Source of the DNA: an uncultured Alistipes sp.
GTDB lineage: Bacteria; Bacteroidota; Bacteroidia; Bacteroidales; Rikenellaceae
Length of the DNA stretch: 64,000 nt
Reading direction: 5' to 3'
Assembly: GCA_900768045.1 (NCBI GenBank)
Contig: CAAGBL010000099.1
Location: 55,680 to 119,679, forward strand
The position numbers and the translations under genes were made by a program. The notes below the pieces were generated by a model. That model was not told the DNA's origin. It saw only the letters and a program-made list of their open reading frames with translations, and did not search any database. Positions 19,017 through 27,342 of this stretch are shown in pieces. Every line of letters begins with the position of its first letter. Positions within the stretch are counted from its first letter, which is position 1.

Positions 19017-19988
19017 TTATGAGTTGAGTTCAGTAACCGTGTTTCTCTTTTCGTGCCAGCTCTTCATCGTGTTTAGCGATGCGTGTATCGACTCATAGTA
19101 GCTCTTCGATAGAGGTATGCGACGTATGGAGTCGTCGTCGAGAGCGATAAAGTGTAGGCGGTGCTCCTCGTGAATAAATCGTATCTTGCTGATATTAACT
19201 ATGTATGAGCGGTGGCAGCGTTTCATCACTGTATCACGTAGCGCCTCCTCGATGCTCTTGGTGCGGCAACGAAGCATGTATGTTGCTATCTTGTCGTTAT
19301 GCTTGTAGTGTACCTTTATGTAGTTGTCCTCCGACTCGAGATAGTACAACGAGTCAAGACTGATTGTTAGGCGCAGAGTGTTGTTATTATCGTAGAGGTC
19401 TATCATGCGTGGCGAGCGGTCGTTGGCGGCAGCTTGTGTTATTGCCTCCTCACGACGCTCTTTCTCGTGCTTGGTCATAAGTTCTAAACGGCGACACTCC
19501 TCACGCAGCTTTTGTAGCTGATATGCCGATGCCTCAACCTCCTCGCACTTAGCACGATATGCTGCATAGAATAGTATTAGGCTGTTGGGTATTGCGAGAA
19601 TCATTGTCACGCAGAATACGGCACGTGTACCCACTGTGGCGAAGGTTAGTCCTGGCTCGGGAAATAGTGTTATAGTTATGATGGTATATAGTAGCGAGAT
19701 TGCGATATTCTCGCACATGAGCCACGTTACATATCTGTTAATGCTCATCACGAACCTATCTTGTAGTGCATACATCGTTGAGCGGCTAATGATGAGTATC
19801 ACAATAGCGGCAACATAGAAGAGCATCGTTATCGAGAAGCGTAGAGTGTCGCTTGCGCTAAACCACACGGCCAAAGAGAATGGCTTATAGACCATCATAA
19901 AGAGTGCGGAGAAGGCTACAATGAAGGCTATTATGGCTGAAATGTAGCGACGAGATATCAAATATTTTGGTATTTCTTGGCTCTGCAT
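19017..19988 (-). CDS. membrane LytTR-domain transcriptional regulator
   Basis: 323 residues. Four predicted membrane helices (about 14-34, 46-66, 88-110, 120-145), a charged segment likely to be coiled coil (about 146-190), and a C-terminal LytTR DNA-binding domain (about 210-310; SLYYLESEDNYIKVHY, then RCHRSYIVNISKI). Many Bacteroidetes have such membrane-LytTR one-component regulators with no receiver domain. The likely target is the intergenic region shared with fabH, which carries direct repeats at 20-bp spacing. A TACTTTTG promoter box (20016-20023, minus) lies about 30 bases upstream. Confidence 0.88.
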   Translation of the reverse strand: MQSQEIPKYLISRRYISAIIAFIVAFSALFMMVYKPFSLAVWFSASDTLRFSITMLFYVAAIVILIISRSTMYALQDRFVMSINRYVTWLMCENIAISLLYTIITITLFPEPGLTFATVGTRAVFCVTMILAIPNSLILFYAAYRAKCEEVEASAYQLQKLREECRRLELMTKHEKERREEAITQAAANDRSPRMIDLYDNNNTLRLTISLDSLYYLESEDNYIKVHYKHNDKIATYMLRCRTKSIEEALRDTVMKRCHRSYIVNISKIRFIHEEHRLHFIALDDDSIRRIPLSKSYYESIHASLNTMKSWHEKRNTVTELNS

Positions 19989-20010
19989 AGGTGTAAATAT
20001 CTCTTGTTAT

Positions 20011-20100
20011 GGCCACAAAAGTATTCTTTTTTGGAAATTTTACAAAACTTTTACCACTAATATTGCAATTTTGCCACAAAATATTTAATTTCGCCACATA
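20011..20100. promoter_or_regulatory. direct-repeat array between the LytTR gene and fabH, candidate LytTR operator
   Basis: TTACCACTAA (20051), TTGCCACAAA (20071) and TCGCCACATA (20091) recur at exactly 20-bp steps. GGCCACAAAA (20011) shares the CCAC core two steps (41 bp) further left and overlaps the LytTR gene's own -7 box. Sites on one helix face in direct orientation are the usual LytTR binding pattern. The array lies 30-120 bases upstream of the fabH promoter box at 20127-20134. Confidence 0.6.
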
Positions 20101-20126
20101 AAACGTGTGTGTACGTTCGCACGGCA

Positions 20127-20134
20127 TATCTTTG
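20127..20134 (+). promoter_or_regulatory. -7 box for fabH-fabF-fabG
   Basis: TATCTTTG fits TAnnTTTG and gives a leader of about 95 bases. It lies just downstream of the 20-bp-spaced repeats. Confidence 0.6.
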
Positions 20135-20236
20135 CATGGTCAATAACGGAGGTCTATGCCCCGTGTTGGTTTTATTGCAAGGCAGGTTCTTTAGTTTGGT
20201 TCATGCCGAAGTATTGTTAAATTAATACAATAGCGA

Positions 20237-21190
20237 ATGAAAATTATTGGAACAGGATCGGCGCATCCAAAGTGCTCTGTGACTAATGAAATGCTCGAGC
20301 AGTTTCTCGAGACTACCGATGAGTGGATTACAGAGCGTACAGGCATCAAGGAGCGTCGTGTAATATCGTCGGAGAAGTTGGAGGATATGGCAGTGATAGC
20401 TGCAACAAAGGCTTTAGAAGATGCTAACCTCACAGCTGCCGACATCGACTATATCATCTGTTCGAATGTTGTCAACGAGTATGTAACCCCTGCTCTGAGC
20501 TGTGTCATTCAGGGTAAGTTGGGAGCAACATGTCCTACGCTGGATATCAACGCTGCGTGCGCTGGCTTTATCTTTGCATTGGACTTAGCCGAGGATAAAC
20601 TCAAGTGCAAGAAGGCAAAGAATATCCTTATCATCTGTGCTGAGGAGCCTTCACGCATGGTAAGCTGGAAGAATCGCAGTACGTGTGTTCTCTTTGGTGA
20701 TGGTGCAGGTGCTGCTGTTGTTACCGAGGGCGATGAACTAAAATCGATGCGACTTACCACATCGTCACTTACGGAGGTGCTCTACTACCAGCGACAGCTC
20801 GAGCCAACGCCATATATCGACAAGGAGGAGAATTTCGAGCCTCTTGTGATGAAGGGACGTGAGGTCTTTAAGCATGCTGTGACAAATTCGTGCCGCGATA
20901 TCCGCAAGGTGCTCAATGAGGCTGGCGTAGCAGTGGAGGAGGTAAAGTATTTTGTGTTGCACCAGGCAAACAAGCGTATCATCGACTCGATACGTAACTT
21001 CCTCGGTGTTGAAGAGGAGCGTGTGCCACACAACGTGGAGCGCTATGGCAACATCTCGTCGGCAGCGCTTCCTGCGTTGCTTGATGAGCTAAACCGTGAC
21101 GGTAAGCTTCAGAAGGGCGATAAGTTAGTATTTAGTGCTTTTGGTGCGGGCTTCACAACAGGAGCTTGTGTCATTGAGTGGAACAAATAG
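20237..21190 (+). CDS. fabH: beta-ketoacyl-ACP synthase III (FabH)
   Basis: A 317-residue condensing enzyme that starts fatty-acid synthesis by joining an acyl-CoA to malonyl-ACP. The triad is present: Cys in INAACAGF (about C108), His in LHQANKRI and Asn in YGNISS. ITERTGIKERR near the N-terminus is the FabH substrate-tunnel signature. Many genomes carry several FabH paralogues; this one leads a fabH-fabF-fabG cluster. No acyl carrier protein gene lies within the cluster. Confidence 0.93.
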   Translation: MKIIGTGSAHPKCSVTNEMLEQFLETTDEWITERTGIKERRVISSEKLEDMAVIAATKALEDANLTAADIDYIICSNVVNEYVTPALSCVIQGKLGATCPTLDINAACAGFIFALDLAEDKLKCKKAKNILIICAEEPSRMVSWKNRSTCVLFGDGAGAAVVTEGDELKSMRLTTSSLTEVLYYQRQLEPTPYIDKEENFEPLVMKGREVFKHAVTNSCRDIRKVLNEAGVAVEEVKYFVLHQANKRIIDSIRNFLGVEEERVPHNVERYGNISSAALPALLDELNRDGKLQKGDKLVFSAFGAGFTTGACVIEWNK

Positions 21191-21219
21191 TTTTGAGTAA
21201 TAAAAATTAGATTGATATA

Positions 21220-22473
21220 ATGGAACAGAGAGTAGTTATTACTGGTCTTGGTGCAATTACCCCAGTTGGCAACCACACTGAGGATACGTGGAATAGCCTT
21301 GTTGAGGGTAAGTGTGGTATCGACTTTATCAAGGGCTTTGATGAGTATAATCTTCCTGTTAAGGTTGCTGGCCAGATTAAGAATTTCGATCAGTCGGAGT
21401 ATGAGCTAAATGCTGGTTTGGCACGTCGTAGCGACAAGTTCTGCGTATATGCCATGGCTGCGGCATCAGATGCCATGAAGGATAGTGGTTTGGTTAGTGG
21501 CGAGAATATCGAGCCTGAGCGACTTGGCGTATATATCGGCTCGGGTATCGGTGGTATGGATACCTTCGTAAACCAGACTAAGGTTATGTTGGAGGAGGGC
21601 GTAGGCCGTATCTCTCCATTCTTTGTGCCTATGATGATTTCAAACATCGCTTCGGGTAATGTTGCTATCTCGCACAATGCTCAGGGCGTATGTCTTCCTG
21701 TTGTTACTGCTTGTGCTACAGGTACTCACGCTGCGGGCGAGGCTTACCGTGCCATTAAGCATGGTTATGCAGATGCTATCATCTGTGGTGGTGCTGAGGC
21801 GTCGGTACACCCATTGGCTATCGGCGGCTTTGCTAATAGCAAGGCGTTGTCACGCTCTGAAGACCCACTCCAGGCGTCATTGCCATTCTCTGCTGACCGT
21901 CACGGTTTCGTTATCGCTGAGGGTGCTGGTATGATGATCTTCGAGTCGTTGGAGAGCGCCCAGAAGCGTGGTGCTAAGATCTATGCTGAGGTTGTGGGCT
22001 ATGGCAATAGCTGCGATGCTCACCACTTCACAGCTCCACGTCCTGACGGTGTTCCTGCCTCACGTGCTATTAAGCAGGCATTGGACGAGGCTCAGTTCGA
22101 TGCTGAGAAGGATCTTCTCTATATCAACGCACACGGCACAGGTACTCCTCTTAACGATGCTGCCGAGACTAAGGCTATCAAGCTCGCTATGGGCGAGGAG
22201 GCAGCTAAGAAGGCTATGATTACCTCTACAAAGTCAATCACTGGTCACATGCTCGGTGCTACAGGTGCTGTTGAGCTTATCGCCTCAGCCTTGTCGCTCC
22301 ACCACGGTATTGTAACGCCAACTATCGGCCTTACAAACCCTGATCCAGAGTGTGACCTCGACTACACACCACTCAAGGCTCGCAAGGCTGACCTCACTGT
22401 AGCTATCTCTAACTCTTTGGGCTTCGGTGGTCACAATGCTTGTGTGGCACTTCGTAAGTGGGACGGTAAATAG
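21220..22473 (+). CDS. fabF: beta-ketoacyl-ACP synthase II (FabF)
   Basis: A 417-residue elongating condensing enzyme. Catalytic Cys is in VVTACATGTH (C165), and the two histidines are in NAHGTGTPLND and TGHMLGATGA. C-terminal GFGGHNACV is the standard FabF ending. It starts 29 bases after fabH and ends 28 bases before fabG, so the three are likely one transcript. Strong codon bias implies high expression. Confidence 0.95.
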   Translation: MEQRVVITGLGAITPVGNHTEDTWNSLVEGKCGIDFIKGFDEYNLPVKVAGQIKNFDQSEYELNAGLARRSDKFCVYAMAAASDAMKDSGLVSGENIEPERLGVYIGSGIGGMDTFVNQTKVMLEEGVGRISPFFVPMMISNIASGNVAISHNAQGVCLPVVTACATGTHAAGEAYRAIKHGYADAIICGGAEASVHPLAIGGFANSKALSRSEDPLQASLPFSADRHGFVIAEGAGMMIFESLESAQKRGAKIYAEVVGYGNSCDAHHFTAPRPDGVPASRAIKQALDEAQFDAEKDLLYINAHGTGTPLNDAAETKAIKLAMGEEAAKKAMITSTKSITGHMLGATGAVELIASALSLHHGIVTPTIGLTNPDPECDLDYTPLKARKADLTVAISNSLGFGGHNACVALRKWDGK

Positions 22474-22501
22474 TAGATAAGCAAAAAGAAAAATTCGGAA
22501 T

Positions 22502-23248
22502 ATGAAACTTCTTGAAGGAAAGGTAGCACTCGTAACAGGTGCTGGACGTGGTATTGGCAAGGCTATCGCTTTGCGCTATGCCGAGGAGGGTGCTAATGTG
22601 GCATTCACAGATTTGGCTATTAATGAGGCTGTTGAAGAGACCATTAAGGAGATTGAGGCTCTTGGCGTTAAGGCTAAGGCCTATGCCTCAAATGCAGCTA
22701 ACTTCGACGAGACACACGAGGTTGTTAAGCAGGTTGTCGAGGACTTCGGTCGTATCGACGTGTTGGTAAACAACGCAGGTATCACCAAGGACGGCCTTAT
22801 GATGCGTATGTCTGAGGCTCAGTGGGATGCTGTTATCAACGTAAACCTTAAGTCGGCATTCAACTTTATCCACGCCGTAACACCCGTTATGGCTAAGCAG
22901 CGCTCAGGCTCAATTATCAACATGTCATCAGTTGTTGGTGTGTCGGGCAATGCTGGTCAGTGCAACTACTCGGCATCTAAGGCTGGTATGATTGGCTTGG
23001 CTAAGTCTATCGCTAAGGAGATGGGTCCACGTGGCATTCGTGCTAACTGCATCGCTCCAGGCTTCATCGTAACAGAGATGACCAACCAGCTCTCACAGGA
23101 GGTTAAGGATCAGTGGGCAGCGCAGATTCCACTACGCCGTGGTGGTACCCCCGAGGATGTAGCAAATGTTGCTGTATTCTTGGGTTCTGACCTTTCGGCA
23201 TATGTTAGTGGTCAGGTTATCCATTGCTGCGGCGCCATGAACTGCTAA
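22502..23248 (+). CDS. fabG: 3-oxoacyl-ACP reductase (FabG)
   Basis: A 248-residue short-chain dehydrogenase that reduces 3-oxoacyl-ACP with NADPH. The cofactor loop is TGAGRGIG, the catalytic triad is S143 (NMSSVVG), Y156 and K160 (YSASK), and NNAG is present. The last residues, CCGAMNC, contain three cysteines, where most FabG proteins end in a glycine/methionine-rich segment. The stop codon is followed at once by a palindromic intergenic element. Confidence 0.94.
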   Translation: MKLLEGKVALVTGAGRGIGKAIALRYAEEGANVAFTDLAINEAVEETIKEIEALGVKAKAYASNAANFDETHEVVKQVVEDFGRIDVLVNNAGITKDGLMMRMSEAQWDAVINVNLKSAFNFIHAVTPVMAKQRSGSIINMSSVVGVSGNAGQCNYSASKAGMIGLAKSIAKEMGPRGIRANCIAPGFIVTEMTNQLSQEVKDQWAAQIPLRRGGTPEDVANVAVFLGSDLSAYVSGQVIHCCGAMNC

Positions 23249-23374
23249 TTTGTTGTGATAAGCCGCAATCTGCGGCACATCTCTAAAGTTGACCACCTCG
23301 GGCTGTACTATGTGTACTATCCCGAGGTGGTCCCTTTGTAGATGTACCACATCTCACGGCTTCTGACAACAAAT
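23249..23374 (+). repeat. palindromic intergenic element, copy F, abutting the fabG stop
   Basis: Starts TTTGTTGTGATAAGCC right after TAA and ends GGCTTCTGACAACAAAT. Inner arms CCGCAATCTGCGG and GATGT...ACATC flank a central hairpin with stem GACCACCTCGGG/CCCGAGGTGGTC and core CTGTAC...GTACTAT. The stem differs from copies A, C and G at nearly every position yet is perfectly paired. Confidence 0.88.
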
Positions 23375-23525
23375 TTATTTCTCGTGGTAAGGGCGCATCT
23401 GCACCCTTTCAATCAAAGCCACCATGGGACGTACATCAAGTACAGCCCATCGCCTCATCAACCCTATCAAGCGAAGCGCCCCTATCTATCCTATCAACCT
23501 TATTAATCTTTCGTCGATAGCGCCT
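23375..23525 (+). repeat. truncated palindromic element plus satellite, copy F2
   Basis: A second, degenerate unit (TTTCTCGTGGTAAGGG..., core GGGACGTAC...GTACAGCCC). It runs into an 87-bp stretch identical to 18871-18957. The rest of the 400-bp gap before mscS shows only AT-rich sequence and a weak TAACTTTC promoter-like box near 23600. Confidence 0.8.
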
Positions 23526-23648
23526 TCCTAAACTCCCTATCTTTGCGCCCTGATATCCATTTTTCCACAGATTTTTACCGCTTATTCCACAATTTTTGCT
23601 AACTTTCGACATTAATCACTATTTAACAACTTTTAAGCAATACATATT

Positions 23649-24878
23649 ATGCTTGAGCAGAGCGAAAATTGGATTATTGAGTGGGTAAATTTGACACTAA
23701 CAAAGTGGGGTTGCTCTGAGCATCTTGCAGGGGCTATCGACGAGTGGGTAGTACTCTTGTTAATTATCCTCCTGGCACTATCTATCGACGTGGTATTGCG
23801 TCAGGTGGTGCTTCGCATAGTGCGTAAGATTGTCCACAGAACAAGTGCTAAGTGGGACGACATGCTCTTTGACCACAATGTGTTAGTGAGGATGTGTAGC
23901 ATCGTTGTACCAATAACAATATATGCGCTGCTGCCACTAACCTTGCCCGATGAGCAGAGCCACAACCTGCTTGCGACAATCGTATCACGTGTTGTTGAGG
24001 TATACATTGTTGTTGCCTTCGTGCGCTTCTTCAACGCCATAATACGCATGGCCTTTGCTATTGCCGACACCCGTCCAGCGTTGCACGGAAGACCTATAAA
24101 GGGCCTTATGCAGACGGGACAGGTCATTATAATAATGATTGCCGCAATCCTTATTGTGGCTATTGTCATCGACAAGTCGCCGGTGATGCTACTCACGGGA
24201 CTTGGTGCTTCGGCAGCCGTGCTCATGCTGATATTCCAAAACTCAATCCTTGGCTTTGTGGCGGGCATTCAGCTATCGCTCAACAAAATGCTCAAGGTGG
24301 GCGACTGGATATCTATGCCAAAGCATGGTGTTGATGGCATTGTCGAGGAGGTGGCGCTAACAACAGTGAAGATTCGTGGCTGGGATAATACGTTGCAGAC
24401 AATACCCCCATATCTGCTTATTAGCGAGCCTTTTGACAACTGGCAGGCGATGTTCGAGACGGGTGGTCGACGCATAAAGCGTTCGTTGAACATCGACGTT
24501 ACGAGCGTTGAGTTTGCTACGCCCGAGTTCCTCGACGAGATAATACAGAACGAGCTTGCTAAGCGTGCTTTGGAGGGTGTTGAGCTTAAGTCGTTGGAGG
24601 GTGCAACGCTCACCAATCTCGACCTCTTTATGCGTAGTGTTAATTCCTACATAACCTCGCACCCACGCACAAACTCAAAGATGATATCTATGGTGCGCCA
24701 GCTACAACCCTCTCAGTGGGGATTGCCTATCGAGATATACTGCTTTTCGTCAAATGTAAACTGGATACCTTATGAGCATCTACAGGCCGAGATAATATCA
24801 TATATCGTAGCCCTTGCGCCAATCTTTAGGTTGCGCATATACCAAGCACCATCAGGTGTTGATATTCGCAAAGCATAA
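23649..24878 (+). CDS. MscS family mechanosensitive channel
   Basis: A 409-residue inner-membrane channel that opens under hypo-osmotic stress. There are several N-terminal membrane helices. The pore-lining helix has the Gly/Ala packing pattern (TGLGASAAVLMLIFQNS), then IQLSLNKMLKVGDWI begins the cytoplasmic beta domain typical of MscS. The C-terminal region is longer than in E. coli MscS and ends FRLRIYQAPSG. The CotH-like gene begins 14 bases later, perhaps cotranscribed. Confidence 0.92.
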   Translation: MLEQSENWIIEWVNLTLTKWGCSEHLAGAIDEWVVLLLIILLALSIDVVLRQVVLRIVRKIVHRTSAKWDDMLFDHNVLVRMCSIVVPITIYALLPLTLPDEQSHNLLATIVSRVVEVYIVVAFVRFFNAIIRMAFAIADTRPALHGRPIKGLMQTGQVIIIMIAAILIVAIVIDKSPVMLLTGLGASAAVLMLIFQNSILGFVAGIQLSLNKMLKVGDWISMPKHGVDGIVEEVALTTVKIRGWDNTLQTIPPYLLISEPFDNWQAMFETGGRRIKRSLNIDVTSVEFATPEFLDEIIQNELAKRALEGVELKSLEGATLTNLDLFMRSVNSYITSHPRTNSKMISMVRQLQPSQWGLPIEIYCFSSNVNWIPYEHLQAEIISYIVALAPIFRLRIYQAPSGVDIRKA

Positions 24879-24892
24879 GCATACGTAATTAG

Positions 24893-26416
24893 ATGAAGAA
24901 ATTTTTATACATAGTAGCCGTAGCGCTCGTTACTATCGTTGGCTTCTCGGCATGTGAGGGCTTCGAGATTGACCTGCCATTCCCACCAAGCCAAGGTACT
25001 GATGATGGTACTGACGATGGCAAAGAGGATGGCAAAGAGGAGGAGAAGCCTGGTGGCGATGACTTACCTTTATATAATGACTATCCCAACACCTCATGGG
25101 CTGCGGGCGAGCTCGACTGGGTATTCGACATGAACGTCTTGCCTGAGATACACATCACAGTAAGCGAGTCACAGTGGAATGAGCTGCTACAGGAGTATGA
25201 TCGTGATAGCAATACTGCGCACTACATACACTGCGATGCCGAGTTTAAGTCGAAGGGCGAGACTCACAACTTCGTCGACGCAGGACTACGCCTACGTGGC
25301 AACACCTCACGTCGTCGCCCTGAGGGTAATGGCGGCGAGATGCATAGGCGCAACGATGCCGACTGGCACCACTGCCACTTTATGCTCAACCTACGCAAGT
25401 ATCAGAAGGACGATGCCCACGAGCTGCATAATGTGCGTAAGCTACATCTTAAGTGGCATAAGGACGATCGTGCATATTGCCGTGAGCTCTACTGCTACGA
25501 CCTGTTCCGCCGCTATGGCATCTGGACTGCGGCATATAGCTCGTATTGTCGTCTATGGATACATGTAAAGGGCGATAGAGAGCCTGCATATTATGGCGTT
25601 TACGAGATGATTGAGGCTCTCGACGATAAGTATGTTAAGAAGCGTAAGGAGTTGTTTGGTGACCACGAGCACAACTTGTGGAAGTGTAGGTATGGTGCTA
25701 ACCTTAACTATAACGACATCAAGGGCGCATCAATAAACATCGACGACGAGTCGGGCAACAACTATCAATATGAGCTTAAGACTAATCTTGAGAATTTCGA
25801 TGCGGCAAAGGCGCAGCTCATGGAGTTCTCAAAGAAACTCACACGTCTAAGCGGCCAGGAGTTCCACGATTGGATTGCTTCGGTATGCGATGTGAGATTG
25901 TTGCTACGCACCTATGCAGTAAATGTTGTTGTGGGCATGTGGGACGACTACTGGAACAACTCAAACAACTACTACATCTATTTCAACTCGTCGGATAAGG
26001 AAAACTACAAATTCTTCTTTATACCATACGACTATGACAACACCCTTGGCACGTCGAATAATTGTGGTGTGCAGAGCGACTCGGGAAGGCAGGATCCGCT
26101 GAAGTGGGGCGACACAGATCGCAGTCCACTTATCGGCAAGATTCTTAAGTTCGATGACTATCGAGCGATATACGTCGAGGCGCTTAACGAGTTGTGCAGC
26201 CCTGCAAACAACCTATTCTACTACTCTGCTTCTATGAGCCGTATTCAAACTTGGCACAATATGATTAGAAATTATGTCGTGAACGACACAGATGAGGATT
26301 GCGAGATTAAGGATCGCCCAGCGAGCTGGGGAAATATCTACGACTATCGCCTCTTGGACGCTAATTCGTCGATGAACTTCTTTAAGGTTAAGGCAAGCTC
26401 GATACCCAAGAAGTAG
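24893..26416 (+). CDS. CotH-like protein kinase-fold lipoprotein
   Basis: 507 residues. A lipoprotein signal (1-21, lipobox GFSAC, Cys at about 22) is followed by an Asp/Gly/Lys-rich linker (DGTDDGKEDGKEEEK) and a CotH domain. The domain shows LRLRGNTSRR (the glycine-rich phosphate segment), KLHLKWH, YGVYEMIEALD and the late metal-binding FIPYDYDNTLG, equivalent to the DLD-type motif of CotH kinases. CotH kinases phosphorylate spore-coat or cell-surface proteins; extracellular Bacteroidetes members are of unknown substrate. Expected site: periplasm or outer surface, anchored by lipid. Confidence 0.87.
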   Translation: MKKFLYIVAVALVTIVGFSACEGFEIDLPFPPSQGTDDGTDDGKEDGKEEEKPGGDDLPLYNDYPNTSWAAGELDWVFDMNVLPEIHITVSESQWNELLQEYDRDSNTAHYIHCDAEFKSKGETHNFVDAGLRLRGNTSRRRPEGNGGEMHRRNDADWHHCHFMLNLRKYQKDDAHELHNVRKLHLKWHKDDRAYCRELYCYDLFRRYGIWTAAYSSYCRLWIHVKGDREPAYYGVYEMIEALDDKYVKKRKELFGDHEHNLWKCRYGANLNYNDIKGASINIDDESGNNYQYELKTNLENFDAAKAQLMEFSKKLTRLSGQEFHDWIASVCDVRLLLRTYAVNVVVGMWDDYWNNSNNYYIYFNSSDKENYKFFFIPYDYDNTLGTSNNCGVQSDSGRQDPLKWGDTDRSPLIGKILKFDDYRAIYVEALNELCSPANNLFYYSASMSRIQTWHNMIRNYVVNDTDEDCEIKDRPASWGNIYDYRLLDANSSMNFFKVKASSIPKK

Positions 26417-26514
26417 TCTCTTAATTGCAGTAGGGTGGAATTTGGATATATCTAACATAAGTCAATTCGGCTTATTGTAGCATATTTAATATTGGTTTTA
26501 GACCAAAACCACTG

Positions 26515-26550
26515 AAAGATAGTGCTTTGCAAATGCATGGCACTATCTTT
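26515..26550 (+). terminator. terminator after the CotH-like gene
   Basis: AAAGATAGTGC pairs perfectly with GCACTATCTTT (11 bp, 14-base loop), followed by GTTTTATC. A smaller hairpin GGTTTT/AAAACC lies at about 26494-26510. It closes the mscS-cotH transcript. Confidence 0.75.
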
Positions 26551-26641
26551 GTTTTATCTACGCTGTAATTTTATAATGTTTTAAAAGGTTTAATTTATAT
26601 AAATTGAACGTTATTATAATAAAAAATTACAATATAATTGG

Positions 26642-26649
26642 TATATTTG
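26642..26649 (+). promoter_or_regulatory. -7 box for the AraC-type regulator
   Basis: TATATTTG fits TAnnTTTG and lies 22 bases before the ATG, so the leader is very short. Confidence 0.6.
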
Positions 26650-26671
26650 TGTTGTAAAAAAATAAAATAAC

Positions 26672-27295
26672 ATGCGTGGTTATAATATCGAGAAGATGGC
26701 TCTATTAAACACTGAGATGGAGCAAATGTTTGTAGAGTCAAATAAGACATCAAGTCCGAGTGTTTGCAGTGACAGAGCTATAGGGTGCATAATCAGTGGA
26801 AGCTGTAGGGTTAAGCAGGAGGGCGCAATGCGAGTAATTCCCGAGCGCATGCTTTATATTATTGACAATCGAACACAGTCTGTTGAGAATATAGCAAACC
26901 ATGATGGCTCATTCGAGCAGGTGCTCTTTGTTTTGGAGTCTGAGAATCTCTCTGGAGCATCACAATCAACCCATAAGGAGCGAGAGCGTTTCAACAATGC
27001 GATACTGCATGGTATAGCATTGAATCTTAGTATTGAGGAGTTGGCTGAGATGTGTTGCTTCTCTGTATCTACCTTCAAGCGACGATTTAGTCAGTACTAC
27101 AATCAGTCGCCTCATAAGTGGTTGTTAAGATGTAGGCTGATGCTTGCGGCGAAGATTATGTCTAAAACGACCATATCCATAACCGAGCTATCGTCGCTAT
27201 GTGGATTTGTTAATGTGTCACACTTTATAGCGACATTCCGACGACATTTTGGCGTGACGCCATCGTCGTTCCAAAGCTATTCACGAGAGCAATAA
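26672..27295 (+). CDS. AraC-family transcriptional regulator
   Basis: 207 residues. The C-terminal half (about 108-205) holds the two helix-turn-helix units of the AraC/XylS family (LSIEELAEMCCFSVSTFKRR; then ITELSSLCGFVNVSHFIATF and the signature end FRRHFGVTPSSFQ). The N-terminal ~95 residues are shorter than the usual cupin sensor and have no motif I recognise. Its target is not evident. It ends at a bidirectional terminator shared with dxs. Confidence 0.88.
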   Translation: MRGYNIEKMALLNTEMEQMFVESNKTSSPSVCSDRAIGCIISGSCRVKQEGAMRVIPERMLYIIDNRTQSVENIANHDGSFEQVLFVLESENLSGASQSTHKERERFNNAILHGIALNLSIEELAEMCCFSVSTFKRRFSQYYNQSPHKWLLRCRLMLAAKIMSKTTISITELSSLCGFVNVSHFIATFRRHFGVTPSSFQSYSREQ

Positions 27296-27300
27296 ATAGT

Positions 27301-27333
27301 AAGGGCTACTTAGCAATCTGCTTAGTAGCCCTT
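27301..27333. terminator. bidirectional terminator between the AraC gene and dxs
   Basis: AAGGGCTACTTAGCA and TGCTTAGTAGCCCTT pair over 15 positions with one mismatch and a 3-base loop, between convergent genes. Confidence 0.75.
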
Positions 27334-27342
27334 AATGTTGTT

